From contig CANRJF010000004.1 in assembly GCA_947630855.1 (NCBI GenBank), positions 1 to 64,000 on the forward strand: a stretch of 64,000 bases of DNA. The letters are read 5' to 3'. The position numbers and the translations under genes were made by a program. Shown one piece after another: positions 18,009 through 27,486 of the stretch. Positions within the stretch are counted from its first letter, which is position 1; every line of letters begins with the position of its first letter. The notes below the pieces were generated by a model. The model was not told the DNA's origin and made no database searches. It saw only the letters and a list, made by a program, of their open reading frames with translations. Origin of the DNA: an uncultured Lachnospiraceae bacterium (GTDB taxonomy: Bacteria > Bacillota > Clostridia > Lachnospirales > Lachnospiraceae).

Positions 18009-18681
18009 GGGACACCTTCCTCTCTACAATTTTTGCAACTCTGGAAAGAATGGTACACACAATCAAATAATACAAAGCCACCACAATCCAGATTGCCATA
18101 ACTTTGGTGGAGGCATTTGCCGCCACAATCTTTCCGTTCTGTGTCAGTTCCCTGACACCGATAATTGAAATCAGAGAAGTGTCTTTTAAGGAAATAATAA
18201 ACTGATTGATAATAGCGGGAAGCATGGTAAAAAATGCCTGGGGCAGCACGATTTTCCGCATAGCCATACCGTAGGAAAGCCCTAAACTCCTGGCCGCTTC
18301 CATCTGCCCTTTATCCACCGCCTCGATTCCTCCCCGGATAATCTCAGCCATATATGCCCCTGCATTAATGCTTAACGCCACCACGCCTGCGGTAAAAGGC
18401 CCGCCAATGGCTTTCCACTGAAATCCTGTGGGACGCAGAACCTGGGCCAGGCCAAAATAAATGATAAATGTCTGTACCAAAAGAGGCGTGCCTCTGATAA
18501 ATCCAATGTATATACCGGAAATCAATTTCAGGACTTTATTCTTTGATACGGTAAACAGTCCGAAAATAACACCGATAATGCTTGCAAAAATAAGAGAGAG
18601 CAAAGCCATCTCCACCGTCAACAGCAAAGCCTGTGCAAAGGTATCTGCGCTTGATATCAAAACATCAAAAAATGTTGCCAT
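17998..18681 (-). CDS. Polar amino acid ABC transporter, permease
   Basis: A 227-residue integral membrane permease of the HisM/GlnP family. Several hydrophobic spans are visible (for example [20 protein letters not shown]), and the EAA loop that contacts the ATPase reads [21 protein letters not shown]. The gene lies between the binding protein (22 bp upstream) and the ATPase (overlapping by 11 bp), a standard three-gene importer. A single permease gene suggests a homodimeric channel. Confidence 0.93.
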   Translation of the reverse strand: MATFFDVLISSADTFAQALLLTVEMALLSLIFASIIGVIFGLFTVSKNKVLKLISGIYIGFIRGTPLLVQTFIIYFGLAQVLRPTGFQWKAIGGPFTAGVVALSINAGAYMAEIIRGGIEAVDKGQMEAARSLGLSYGMAMRKIVLPQAFFTMLPAIINQFIISLKDTSLISIIGVRELTQNGKIVAANASTKVMAIWIVVALYYLIVCTILSRVAKIVERKVSHGR

Positions 18682-18703
18682 AAATTATCCCCTTCTATCA
18701 TCC

Positions 18704-19462
18704 CTACTTGGAAATATACTTATCCAGAAGTTCCTGATATTCCCCGTTTTCCTTCATCTCCGTAAGACCTTCATCAAACATCTTTAAAAGATCTGCATTT
18801 TCTCCTTTTAAAACTGCAAATCCGTAAGAAGAACCCCGCTCCATCTCCGTGGGAAGTTTTAATTCCAGTCCACGGGAAATCTCATAACCCATAACAGGGT
18901 AGTCATCAAAACATGCCGCACATGTGCCTGCCAATACGGACTGATACATACTTGCGGAATCCTCAAACTGGGTAACCGTAAAACCATATTCGTCCGCAAT
19001 GGACTCTGCAAAGGTACATCCTTCCGCACCGATTTTCGCAGCTACTTCTTTTCCTGCCAAATCTTCGTAACTTGCAATGTCACTGTCTGCGGCCACACCC
19101 ATTCCCACGCCGGAATCATAGTATGACTGGGAAAAATCATATTTTTCCTTTCTCTCATCGGTAATGGACATTCCTGCAATCATGCCGTCCGCCTCCCCGG
19201 ACTCTAAAGCCGTCATGGCTGCCTGGAATCCTATGTACTGCCATTCTACCTCAAATCCCTTTTTCTCTGCAATGGCATTTACCAGTTCGATATCGATACC
19301 TACCATATTGCCGTCATCTCCCTCAAACTCAAAGGGGGCAAAGGTGGTGTCTGTGGCGATGGTATACTTCTTTCCTGCCCCGTCACTGCCTTTTGAGCCG
19401 CAGGCCGCAAAGGATAACACCATCACTCCTGTTAATAATACGCTTAAAATTCTTTTTTTCAT
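18704..19462 (-). CDS. Amino acid ABC transporter substrate-binding lipoprotein
   Basis: A 252-residue family 3 solute-binding protein. The signal peptide MKKRILSVLLTGVMVLSFAA ends in a lipobox cysteine (FAAC), so it is anchored to the outer face of the membrane. GVDIEL-type and DGMIAGMSITDERKEKYDFS segments are typical of the family. Start 19462 is used: an ATG at 19480 lies within the GAGGAGG ribosome binding site itself. It is the first gene of the importer operon and is preceded by an attenuator-like leader. Confidence 0.93.
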   Translation of the reverse strand: MKKRILSVLLTGVMVLSFAACGSKGSDGAGKKYTIATDTTFAPFEFEGDDGNMVGIDIELVNAIAEKKGFEVEWQYIGFQAAMTALESGEADGMIAGMSITDERKEKYDFSQSYYDSGVGMGVAADSDIASYEDLAGKEVAAKIGAEGCTFAESIADEYGFTVTQFEDSASMYQSVLAGTCAACFDDYPVMGYEISRGLELKLPTEMERGSSYGFAVLKGENADLLKMFDEGLTEMKENGEYQELLDKYISK

Positions 19463-19522
19463 AAATACAATCCTCCTCATAATAAATTTAGTAAAAGCAA
19501 CGCCAACGCAGTTTCCATATGG

Positions 19523-19554
19523 AAAAAAGGCGATACAGCTTCTACTGTATCGCC
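19523..19554 (-). promoter_or_regulatory. Leader terminator (possible attenuator) of the amino acid ABC operon
   Basis: On the minus strand GGCGATACAG pairs perfectly with CTGTATCGCC (19554-19529) and is followed by six T. It lies between the operon promoter and the first gene, so it would stop transcription early. Just upstream, GTATC can pair with GATAC inside the left arm (GTATC-AAAGGC-GATAC), giving a competing anti-terminator. Confidence 0.6.
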
Positions 19555-19587
19555 TTTGATACGTTCACGTATACCCTTAATAGATTT

Positions 19588-19616
19588 AGTTTACATGTAA
19601 AAGGAAAATATGTCAA
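19588..19616 (-). promoter_or_regulatory. Putative promoter of the amino acid ABC operon
   Basis: On the minus strand TTGACA (19616-19611), a 17-bp spacer and TAAACT (19593-19588). Transcription would start near 19581 and run about 30 nt before the leader terminator at 19554-19523. The box lies just outside the large inverted repeat. Confidence 0.6.
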
Positions 19617-19627
19617 CTGTTTTTTCG

Positions 19628-20211
19628 ATTTGACTTTCCCCATTTTTTATCGGCAAAAACCGCTTTTCCCTAATTTACTGGTGTCTGCCTTATCTGCTGT
19701 GATGTTTTTTTACATTTGCAAAAGTATCTGCATGGATAAAAATCCTCTTGGTATGTTCCGCAGCCTTACGCTTTTGGAAAGGACTAAGTTCTGCATCTGT
19801 GAAGCTTTTATTATGCGCCTTTTCGCAAACTTGCACCAGAAAGCCTAAGATAACTGCTTTTTGCAGGTGCTTGGACGCCGCCGGTGTTTATGAGGGCGTT
19901 TCTTATACTACAAGTCAATATTATTTTGTACGCCCTCATTATGCACCGCTGCGTGCGTCCAGCAGCGGGAGCGTGCCTGACAAAAGCAGTTATCATTAGG
20001 CTTCTGGCGCTTCAAACAATGCAAAAAGGCGCACCAGCATCACAGATGCAGAACATAAGTCCTTCCTCAAAAGCTAACTGCCGGAACATACCAATGAGGA
20101 TTTTCACCATGCGCTTTTCTGCAAATGTAAAAAAACATTCTACGGACAATGGCGGAAAACACAAATTGAGAAAAGCGGCTTTTGCCAATAAAGAAATGGG
20201 GAAACTCAAAT
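19628..20211. repeat. 584-bp imperfect inverted repeat filling the intergenic region
   Basis: No gene is supported here. The left arm (19628 to about 19899) and right arm (about 19930 to 20211) are inverted copies. Matched blocks include ATTTGACTTTCCCCATTT against ATTTGAGTTTCCCCATTT, TGTTTTTTTACATTTGCA in both arms, TTGGTATGTTCCG in both, GTTCTGCATCTGTGA in both, and GATAACTGCTTTT in both. The centre is ATGAGGGCGT (19890-19899), a 30-nt loop and ACGCCCTCAT (19930-19939). Arms differ by small gaps and substitutions, so it is an old copy. Short open frames here run along the arms and are not convincing proteins. Confidence 0.85.
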
Positions 20212-20219
20212 TTTTTGGC

Positions 20220-21500
20220 CTACTCATACCGCAAAGCCTCAATAGGATTTAATTTTGCCGCCTTGTTTGCCGGATAATACCCGAAAAATACGCCGATGAA
20301 AACGGAAAAAGCCACCGCAAAAACAATCCCTCCCAGGGAAGGAGATGCCTGATACCCCATAGTTTCCGCCGCCCCGCTGCCCAGGGCAAGCCCTAAGAGA
20401 ATCCCCATCAATCCCCCCAGAAGGCAGATAATAACAGATTCCATAATAAACTGCAGCCGTATGCTGCCGTTGGTGGCGCCCAATGCCTTTCTTATGCCGA
20501 TTTCCCTGGTACGTTCCGTTATGGAAACAAGCATAATATTCATAACGCCGATTCCCCCTACCAGAAGGGAAATCCCTGCAATAATGGAAATGGCAACAGA
20601 GATAGTGGAAAGCATATCCGTCATGGTGGACAACAGGGTTTCCATGCTGGTAACACTCACTTCATAATATGTATTGTTACTGTAATACCTGTCAAAAAAC
20701 TGCTCTGCCTGCTCCATAAAAGATTCCGTGTCTGTCCCTGTGGTTGTCACCAATGTCAACTGGGTATAACCGTCACCGGAATGGGTAAGGGACTTTGCTG
20801 TACCAAAGGGAATATAAAAGTCTGTGGTAATATCTTCCGTGGAGGAAGAATCAAAACCGGAGGACTCATACTCATACACCCCAATAATGGTATATCCATA
20901 ATATCGGTTGTTTATCTCCACTTCCACCAAAGAGCCTACGGCATCTTTTACATTTCCCCCGAAAAGATTTGTTACCAGCAAATCCGAGACAACCGCCACT
21001 TTTTTTGACTTCTCCTGGTCTAATTCCATAAAATCCCTGCCGGCTAAGATGGTAAGTTCATTACATTCCACCTGTCCCTGGTTCACCCCGGTCACATTTA
21101 CATTTGCCGTGGAGGAACCGTTTACCGCTGTACCGCTTCCCGCAGACTCCGTATAGGCAATATAGTCGATTTTGCCGCCAAAATTATTTTGTAATTCCTC
21201 TAGCATTTCATCGGAAATATAATCTTCCTCCCCCATGCTGCGTATATTCCCCATACCGAAACGCATACCGTTTTCCTTTACTTCCCCGGAAACGCTTTTC
21301 TGTTTCACCCCCACCGTCAGGTTGTTTGCCCCCATGGATTCCATGGAACTGGTAACGGAGGAATTAAGGGAATTTCCCACGGTGAGGATTGTTATAATGG
21401 AAGCAATCCCGATGACAATGCCAATCATGGTCAGGGCTCCCCGCATTCTGTTGGTTTTTAAACCCGAAACTGCAAACCTTATATTTTCACTAATTATCAT
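20220..21500 (-). CDS. MacB/FtsX-family ABC transporter permease
   Basis: A 426-residue permease with one N-terminal membrane helix (TMIGIVIGIASIITILTV), a large extracellular MacB-PCD-like domain and three C-terminal helices near residues 290-415 (AISIIAGISLLVGGIGVMNIMLVSITERTREIGIRKALGA is diagnostic, here spread over positions about 300-340). Such proteins work by mechanotransmission with a MacA-like adaptor and an ABC ATPase. Start 21500 has AGGAGG upstream, ten bases after the adaptor gene stop. No ATPase gene lies in this operon, which is unusual. Confidence 0.9.
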   Translation of the reverse strand: MIISENIRFAVSGLKTNRMRGALTMIGIVIGIASIITILTVGNSLNSSVTSSMESMGANNLTVGVKQKSVSGEVKENGMRFGMGNIRSMGEEDYISDEMLEELQNNFGGKIDYIAYTESAGSGTAVNGSSTANVNVTGVNQGQVECNELTILAGRDFMELDQEKSKKVAVVSDLLVTNLFGGNVKDAVGSLVEVEINNRYYGYTIIGVYEYESSGFDSSSTEDITTDFYIPFGTAKSLTHSGDGYTQLTLVTTTGTDTESFMEQAEQFFDRYYSNNTYYEVSVTSMETLLSTMTDMLSTISVAISIIAGISLLVGGIGVMNIMLVSITERTREIGIRKALGATNGSIRLQFIMESVIICLLGGLMGILLGLALGSGAAETMGYQASPSLGGIVFAVAFSVFIGVFFGYYPANKAAKLNPIEALRYE

Positions 21501-21510
21501 GGCAGACCTC

Positions 21511-23319
21511 CTAAAATCCGCCCGGGGCGCCGCCCCCCGGCATTTTGCCGCCCTCATGGTTTCTGCCGCTTTGTCCCCCTGGAGCGCCTTCCATATTTAA
21601 ATCAAACAGGCTCTTCGTATCCCCGCTTGTATTTTCCTCCTCTGATTTCACGGATGCAGCAGGCGTTACGATTCTCATGTTTTCTTCCAATCCCTCCCCG
21701 GCAATTTCCACATAATAATCGCTTTCCATTCCCGTTTCCACGAAAATCTGTTTTTCCTCCCCGCCATCCTCATCCAACACGGAGACGTAAGATTTTCCAT
21801 CCTTGTCTGTCCTGATACAGTCATAAGCCACTGCAAATACGTCCTGGGCAGATTCTAACACTATACTGGTTTTTGCCGTCATTCCGATGCGGAGGCGGTC
21901 ACTGGTATCTTCTAAGGCAATTTTTACGGTATAACTGGCTGTGGAGGATGCATTTGAATTTCCCATGTCTAAGCCTTCGGATTCCTCCGGTGTGGGCGCC
22001 ACATAGGTAACTACCCCCTTTAATTCCTCATCCCCGGTGGCATCTGTCTTTACCACTGCCTCCTGATTTTTTTCAATATCCGCAATGTCATACTCGTCCA
22101 CGGAAGCCTCCACGATAAACTGGGATAAATCCTGCACTACAAACAGTACGCTTTCCCCTGTATAAATATCTCCTGCCTCCACATTTACGGCGGTAATCAC
22201 CCCTGTGATTGGGGAGGTAATCACACATTCTCCCAGCTTTTCTTCCGCTTCCTGCACCTGCTTTTTCTGATTTTTTAAATTATTTTCCACTTCCTTACTG
22301 GTAACTGTCAAATCTGATTTACTCTCTTCAATATTATCTGCATTCTGGGCATTTGTCTCTGCCTGGGAAGTTACTGCACTGTTGTATTCCGTGGATTTTT
22401 TTGAAGCTTCTGCTGATGCCGTCTCGTAGGAAGATTTTGCCTGTTCCTCGGCTGCCTTTGCCTCCTCATATTTTTGCTTTGCCGCCTCAATGGCATCATA
22501 GGCGGCTTTCGCCTGCTCCTCTCCTGCCTTTGCCTCTTGTGCTGCCTTGTTTGCCGCCTCGTATGTATTGTAAGCACTTGTATATGCCTCATACAGGGCG
22601 GCATAATTTTCATCCTCCTCTTTTGCATATTTAATTGCCGCCTCCGCCGTCTCATAGGCAGATTTTGCCTGCTCCGCCGCCTGGGATTTCTCCTGGGCAT
22701 TTCTGCTTGCGGATTCCAAATCACTTTTCAGGGAATCCTTTTTCTTTTTTAATTTTTCATATTCTTTTTTTGCTTTCTCTGCCGTCTCTTTTGCAGATTC
22801 GTATGTACTTTTCGCCTGGGATTTTGCAGATTCCGCCGCCTCATATGCCGTTTTTGCCTGGGACACGTTATCTGCCTGTTTCTGCGCCTGGCTGTTATAA
22901 TTTGTCTGGGCATCCTCCACATTATCCTGGGCTTTCTTTAATGTCTGGTTCTCCTTTAATTCACTGACTTCATAAGATTCTTTTGTATCCGCCAGCTCCT
23001 CCTCTAAATCCTCTGAGTCAAAAACAACAATGGTATCCCCTGCATTGACATAATCCCCCACTGCCGCCGCTATCTCCTTAACTTCTACGTCCTTCATACT
23101 GGCAGAAACACTGCGGCAATCGCCACTGGCAATGCTGCCTGTCAGACTGATGGAATTGGAAATATCCCTTTTCTTTAACGTCTCTGTCTGGGTAAATGAT
23201 ACATTTTCCGGATTTTTCTCTTTTGCAGCATTTTTTCTTATGCCATTTGCCAGCACAATAAGTAATGCCAGAAAAATCACCGCCGCCGTAATGATAATTT
23301 TTATCTTCCCCTTTTTCAC
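21511..23319 (-). CDS. MacA/HlyD-family periplasmic adaptor-like protein (YknX type) with long coiled coil
   Basis: A 602-residue membrane-anchored adaptor. An N-terminal helix (IKIIITAAVIFLALLIVLANG) leads to a lipoyl/barrel half (AAAVGDYVNAGDTIVVFD), then about 290 residues of Ala/Glu/Lys-rich coiled coil with repeating QAKxxYExA units, then the second lipoyl half (CVITSPITGVITAVNVEAGD) and beta-barrel domains. The C-terminus is a Gly-rich tail (PGGGAPGGF). The start is GTG 23319 with AAGGAGG upstream. The coiled coil is far longer than in usual YknX proteins. It pairs with the permease downstream. Confidence 0.9.
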   Translation of the reverse strand: MKKGKIKIIITAAVIFLALLIVLANGIRKNAAKEKNPENVSFTQTETLKKRDISNSISLTGSIASGDCRSVSASMKDVEVKEIAAAVGDYVNAGDTIVVFDSEDLEEELADTKESYEVSELKENQTLKKAQDNVEDAQTNYNSQAQKQADNVSQAKTAYEAAESAKSQAKSTYESAKETAEKAKKEYEKLKKKKDSLKSDLESASRNAQEKSQAAEQAKSAYETAEAAIKYAKEEDENYAALYEAYTSAYNTYEAANKAAQEAKAGEEQAKAAYDAIEAAKQKYEEAKAAEEQAKSSYETASAEASKKSTEYNSAVTSQAETNAQNADNIEESKSDLTVTSKEVENNLKNQKKQVQEAEEKLGECVITSPITGVITAVNVEAGDIYTGESVLFVVQDLSQFIVEASVDEYDIADIEKNQEAVVKTDATGDEELKGVVTYVAPTPEESEGLDMGNSNASSTASYTVKIALEDTSDRLRIGMTAKTSIVLESAQDVFAVAYDCIRTDKDGKSYVSVLDEDGGEEKQIFVETGMESDYYVEIAGEGLEENMRIVTPAASVKSEEENTSGDTKSLFDLNMEGAPGGQSGRNHEGGKMPGGGAPGGF

Positions 23320-23432
23320 GTAAAACCTCCTTAAAATACACAAATACGCCTGCAACGCCATAAAGTATAGAAAAAATTTGTGACAAAACTGGAAAAAAAA
23401 TGTGTAAAAAAAGTGTTTTTACCTTCTGTTTA

Positions 23433-23441
23433 TGGTATACT
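23433..23441 (+). promoter_or_regulatory. Extended -10 promoter element of the amylase gene
   Basis: TGGTATACT combines a TG extension with a TATACT hexamer. No clear TTGACA lies 17 bp upstream, as is usual for extended -10 promoters. The start codon is about 70 bp downstream. Confidence 0.4.
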
Positions 23442-23509
23442 ACTTCTGATTGGGAACAGCACAAACTCAGCAGCCGTTTCTAAAAACATCACGAACAGGA
23501 GGCTATATT

Positions 23510-25153
23510 ATGGCTTGGTACGATGAAGCAGTATTTTACCACATTTATCCTTTAGGGCTTGCAGGCGCTCCTAAAGAAAATTCTTACGGTCCGGTGGAGC
23601 ACCGGTTAAATACGTTGCTGCCATGGATTTCCCATATAAAAGACATAGGCTGCAATGCCCTTTATATCGGCCCGCTTTTTGAATCCGTAGGACATGGTTA
23701 CGAAACCACAGACTATAAAAAATTAGACGGACGCTTAGGAGATAACAAAGACCTGACAGACTTTGTGGCAGAATGCCATAAAACCGGTATCAAAGTAATT
23801 CTTGACGGCGTATTTAACCATACCGGAAGGGATTTCTTTGCCTTTAAAGACATCCAGAAAAACCGGGAAAATTCCCCTTACCGGGACTGGTACTGCAATG
23901 TAAATTTCGGGGGAAACACAGAATATAACGACGGTTTTTCCTATGACAACTGGGGGGGCTACAATCTTTTAGTAAAGCTAAACCAGAGAAATCCTGCGGT
24001 AAAAGATTATATCTGCGATGTAATCCGGTTCTGGGTCAGTGAATTTGATATTGACGGCATCCGTTTAGACGCCGCAGATGTACTGGATTTTGATTTTATG
24101 AAGGCGCTGCGCCAGGTAGCCAATGAGGTGAAACCGGAATTCTGGCTGATGGGCGAGGTGATCCACGGGGATTACAGCCGCTGGGTAAACGAGGGCACGC
24201 TCCACTCCGTCACAAACTACCAGCTTCACAAAGCGCTTTACTCGGGAAACAATGACCACAACTTTTTTGAGATTGCCCACACCATAAAACGTCTTTACGA
24301 AATGGGAGGCGGCAGGCCGGAGGGCTTAAAACTATACAATTTTGTGGACAACCATGATGTAGAGCGTATTTATTCCAAATTAAACAACAAGGCTCACTTT
24401 GCCCCGGTACATATACTGCTCTATACCCTGCCCGGGATTCCTTCTATTTATTATGGCTCCGAATTTGGCATCGAAGGGAAAAAAGAAAAGTTTTCCGACG
24501 CTTCCTTACGCCCTGCATTAAATATTGAGGATTATAAGGACGCCGTAAAAAACAATTCTTTTACCGCTTTAGTGTCTGCTTTGGGACATGCCAGGCAGAA
24601 ATCGAAAGCATTATGTTACGGGGATTACAGGGAGTTAATGCTGACAAACCGTCAATACGCCTTTTCCAGAAATGCAGGGGAGGATTCTGCCATTGTCATG
24701 GTAAACAATGATGACAATGATGCTTCCATAACCGTTGCCGCAGGCCCTGCTGCCGCTTACACAGGAGTGCTTTCCGGCCAGGTGGTTACCGTATCTGACG
24801 GAAAAATTTCCGCCACTATAAAAGCCAATTCCGGGGAAGTATGGCTGCCGAAAAACGAAGCATCCCCCCTGAAAGATTCTTCCCCCATTGAATTGCATGT
24901 GGAAGATGCGGCCCATGAACCCGCCGAAGCTGTGGCTGAAACACAGGAAACTCCTGCCTCCTTAGACACATCAGAAGCTGCCTTAAGCAGTCCTTACAGC
25001 GATGACTTTGAAAAAGGGAAAATTGCAGGATTACAGGAAGCTATTCTTGCCATTATGGAGAAAAATGGGCCTGTAACAGACCAGATGCGAAGAGACGTTG
25101 AGAATAATGTTTATCACGATTCTTTAATTAACTGGATTAAGAGTTTCCGATAA
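23510..25153 (+). CDS. Intracellular GH13 alpha-amylase family enzyme
   Basis: A 547-residue GH13 enzyme likely acting on maltodextrins in the cytoplasm, since no signal peptide is present. Catalytic segments: DGVFNHTG, nucleophile Asp in DGIRLDAADVL, acid/base Glu in WLMGEVIHGDY, transition-state Asp in FVDNHDVER. A beta-sandwich domain follows (about 400-460), then an acidic Pro/Ala/Glu-rich linker and a 50-residue helical tail (FEKGKIAGLQEAILAIMEKN) not typical of the family. ATG 23510 with ACAGGAGG is preferred over a start at 23450. It ends at a strong terminator. Confidence 0.92.
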   Translation: MAWYDEAVFYHIYPLGLAGAPKENSYGPVEHRLNTLLPWISHIKDIGCNALYIGPLFESVGHGYETTDYKKLDGRLGDNKDLTDFVAECHKTGIKVILDGVFNHTGRDFFAFKDIQKNRENSPYRDWYCNVNFGGNTEYNDGFSYDNWGGYNLLVKLNQRNPAVKDYICDVIRFWVSEFDIDGIRLDAADVLDFDFMKALRQVANEVKPEFWLMGEVIHGDYSRWVNEGTLHSVTNYQLHKALYSGNNDHNFFEIAHTIKRLYEMGGGRPEGLKLYNFVDNHDVERIYSKLNNKAHFAPVHILLYTLPGIPSIYYGSEFGIEGKKEKFSDASLRPALNIEDYKDAVKNNSFTALVSALGHARQKSKALCYGDYRELMLTNRQYAFSRNAGEDSAIVMVNNDDNDASITVAAGPAAAYTGVLSGQVVTVSDGKISATIKANSGEVWLPKNEASPLKDSSPIELHVEDAAHEPAEAVAETQETPASLDTSEAALSSPYSDDFEKGKIAGLQEAILAIMEKNGPVTDQMRRDVENNVYHDSLINWIKSFR

Positions 25154-25178
25154 GGAAATGTGTGTGCTTTGGAGCATA
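25154..25178 (+). repeat. Right half of dispersed repeat family 1
   Basis: GGAAATGTGTGTGCTTTGGAGCATA matches the right half of the element at 47549-47585 and 46673-46709 with few changes; the left half is absent. It lies right after the amylase stop codon. Confidence 0.45.
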
Positions 25179-25212
25179 AAACAGCCGGGGAATGTAAGTT
25201 CTCCGGCTGTTT
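25179..25212. terminator. Bidirectional terminator between amylase and clpA
   Basis: Arms 25179-25192 and 25199-25212 pair over 14 bp (AAACAGCCGG against CCGGCTGTTT, then one G-U and further pairs) around a 6-nt loop. It separates convergent genes. Confidence 0.8.
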
Positions 25213-25220
25213 CGTTATTT

Positions 25221-27484
25221 CTATGAGGTTTTTCCACTCTCTTTTTCATTGCAGGATAAAACAAAGCAGGCAGATTCATTTTTGCCGCTGACGCTTATGC
25301 AGCACATTCCCCCGTCTTTTAGTTTCCCGAATAAAATCTCATCCACCAAAAGAGGCTTAATCTCGCTTTGAATCACACGTTCTATCTCCCTGGCGCCAAA
25401 CTCTTCGCTGATACCCTTGTTTTTCACCAGCTCTTTTGCTTTTTTATCATAAGAGATATCCACATTCTTTTTTGCCAGCAGGCTTTTCAGTTCTCCCAGT
25501 TTTTTCTCCACAATCTGTTTTGCCATGTTTTCATCCATGCCCTGGAATGTCACGATTTTATTCAGCCTGTTTCTGAATTCCGGCTGGAAAATCCGCTTTA
25601 CTTCCTCCATAATGGCGTCGGTTTTTACATCCTGCTCTCTAAAGCCTATGCCGTGTTTTCCCATCTGGCTGGCTCCCGCATTGGATGTCATAATCATAAT
25701 CACATTACGGAAATCTGCTTTTCTCCCCTGGTTATCCGTCAGGGTTGCATAGTCCATAACCGAAAGAAGCACGTTATAAATATCCGGGTGTGCCTTCTCA
25801 ATTTCATCCAGCAAAAGTACGGCGTGAGGGGTTTTTCGGATTTCCTCTGTCAAAAGTCCGCCTTCCTCATACCCCACATATCCTGCCGGCGCTCCGATTA
25901 GCTTTGCCACCGTGTGCTTTTCCTCATATTCACTCATATCAAAACGGATTAGGGGAATACCCAGCTCTTTTGCCAGACTTTTTGCTATTTCTGTTTTTCC
26001 CACACCGGTAGGGCCCACAAACAAAAGGCTTGCCATTGGCTTTCCTTCCTCCAAAAGCCCTGCCCTGGAAAATTTTACGGCATTCACCACCTGGGAAATA
26101 GCCTCCTCCTGGCCGTACACCTGATTTGTAAGACGCTCTTTTAATGTTGCAAGGGACTCCGTCTCGTCACTCTCCACCATCTGTTTTGGAATATGACAGG
26201 TTCTAGACAAAATTTCATCGATTAAATCCCTGGTCACAGCCTGCCTTTCCTGCTCAAAAGGATGGAGATGCAGATACGCCCCCGCCTCGTCAATTAAGTC
26301 GATGGCTTTATCCGGCAGATACCGCTCGTTCATATATTTTGCACTCATTTCCACTGCATATTTTAACACGTCATCCCCGTAAATTACCCCGTGGTAGTCC
26401 TCATAATTCTTTTTAAGACCTTCCAATATTAAAACGGCATGGGAAATATCCGGCTCTTTCACTTCTATATTCTGAAAACGCCTTACCAGACTTTTATTTT
26501 TCTCAAAATGCTTTTTATATTCTTCGTAAGTGGTGGCACCGATAAAACGGATATGTCCGGCTGCCAGGTATGGTTTTAACATATTTGAAATGTCAAATGT
26601 TCCCCCGTTTACCGCCCCTGCCCCTACGATATTGTGGATTTCATCAATATAGATAATAGGTTTTTCCTCATGGCTGATGCTGTCCATTACTTTTTTAAAG
26701 CGCTTTTCAAAATCCCCCCTGTACTGGGTGCCTGCCAGCAGGCTTCCCAAATCCAGGGAAAAAATTTTTGCCCCTTTTAAGGGCGCAGGCACCCTGTTCT
26801 CATTTAACAGCTTTGCCAGCCCGTAGGTAATGGCTGTCTTTCCTACTCCCGGCTCTCCTATATGCAGAGGATTATTTTTTTCTTTCCGGCAGAGAATCTG
26901 CATGGTTCTCTCTAACTCTTCCTCCCTGCCGATTAAGGGATTGACCCCTTCTAAGGCGTCATTTAAACAAAGGGCATACTGCTGATAAAAACCCTCCTTT
27001 GTCTTTCCTCCTCATCCTCCTGCCGGGTATCTTCCCTTATGGCGTTTTCACCGGATTTTTCCTCATAGGCAATGGACATCTCCTGGAGAAGCTCTGCCTG
27101 TTCCACCCCCTGGGCGCGCATATAGTAAACGGCATAACTCTCTTTTAACCCGTACATAGCATGGATAAGATGGGGCAGCTCCACCCAGTGTTTTCCGCTG
27201 TTTTCCGCGGATTCCTGTGCATAGCCCAGCACCATGCCCATGCCTCTGGAAAACTCGGGATTGCCTTCGGAATCCACCGTCTCTATATATTCATCCAGAT
27301 AAGTCCTTAAGTTGTAATCCAGTTCCTTAATTCTGCCGCCGCAGTTTTCAAATGCTTCCGCAAATATTTTATTCTGGCAGATAACATACAACGCCAGTTC
27401 CGGCGTAATCAGTTCAAAATGGGCATTTTTCGCCAGCACAAATACTTTGTTAATGATTTCTGCCACTTCTTCCGACACACGCAT
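25221..27484 (-). pseudogene. clpA: ClpA-type AAA+ unfoldase, frameshifted
   Basis: The N-terminal domain (MRVSEEVAEIINKVFVLAKN) is read to residue about 163 and then goes out of frame near 26995, stopping at 26963. The correct continuation, FYQQYALCLNDALEGVNPLIGREEELERT, lies in another frame and runs into both AAA+ modules: GEPGVGKTA, IYIDEIHNI, GPTGVGKTE, LLLDEIEKAH and TSNAGASQ. The ClpP-docking loop appears as HGIGF. The locus is 2264 bp, one short of a multiple of three, so a single G is likely missing from the GGG run. Six alternate codons would otherwise link both parts seamlessly. It follows clpS by 2 bp. ClpA would unfold N-degron substrates for ClpP. Confidence 0.85.
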
Positions 27485-27486
27485 GA

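Noticed and set aside
19463-19480. Earlier ATG start for the substrate-binding protein
   Set aside because: That ATG is part of the ATGAGGAGG ribosome binding site of the true start at 19462.
19748-20252. Small proteins encoded in the 584-bp inverted repeat
   Set aside because: Frames exist on both strands and similar peptides appear on both arms, as expected from the inverted duplication; no ribosome binding sites or family features were found.
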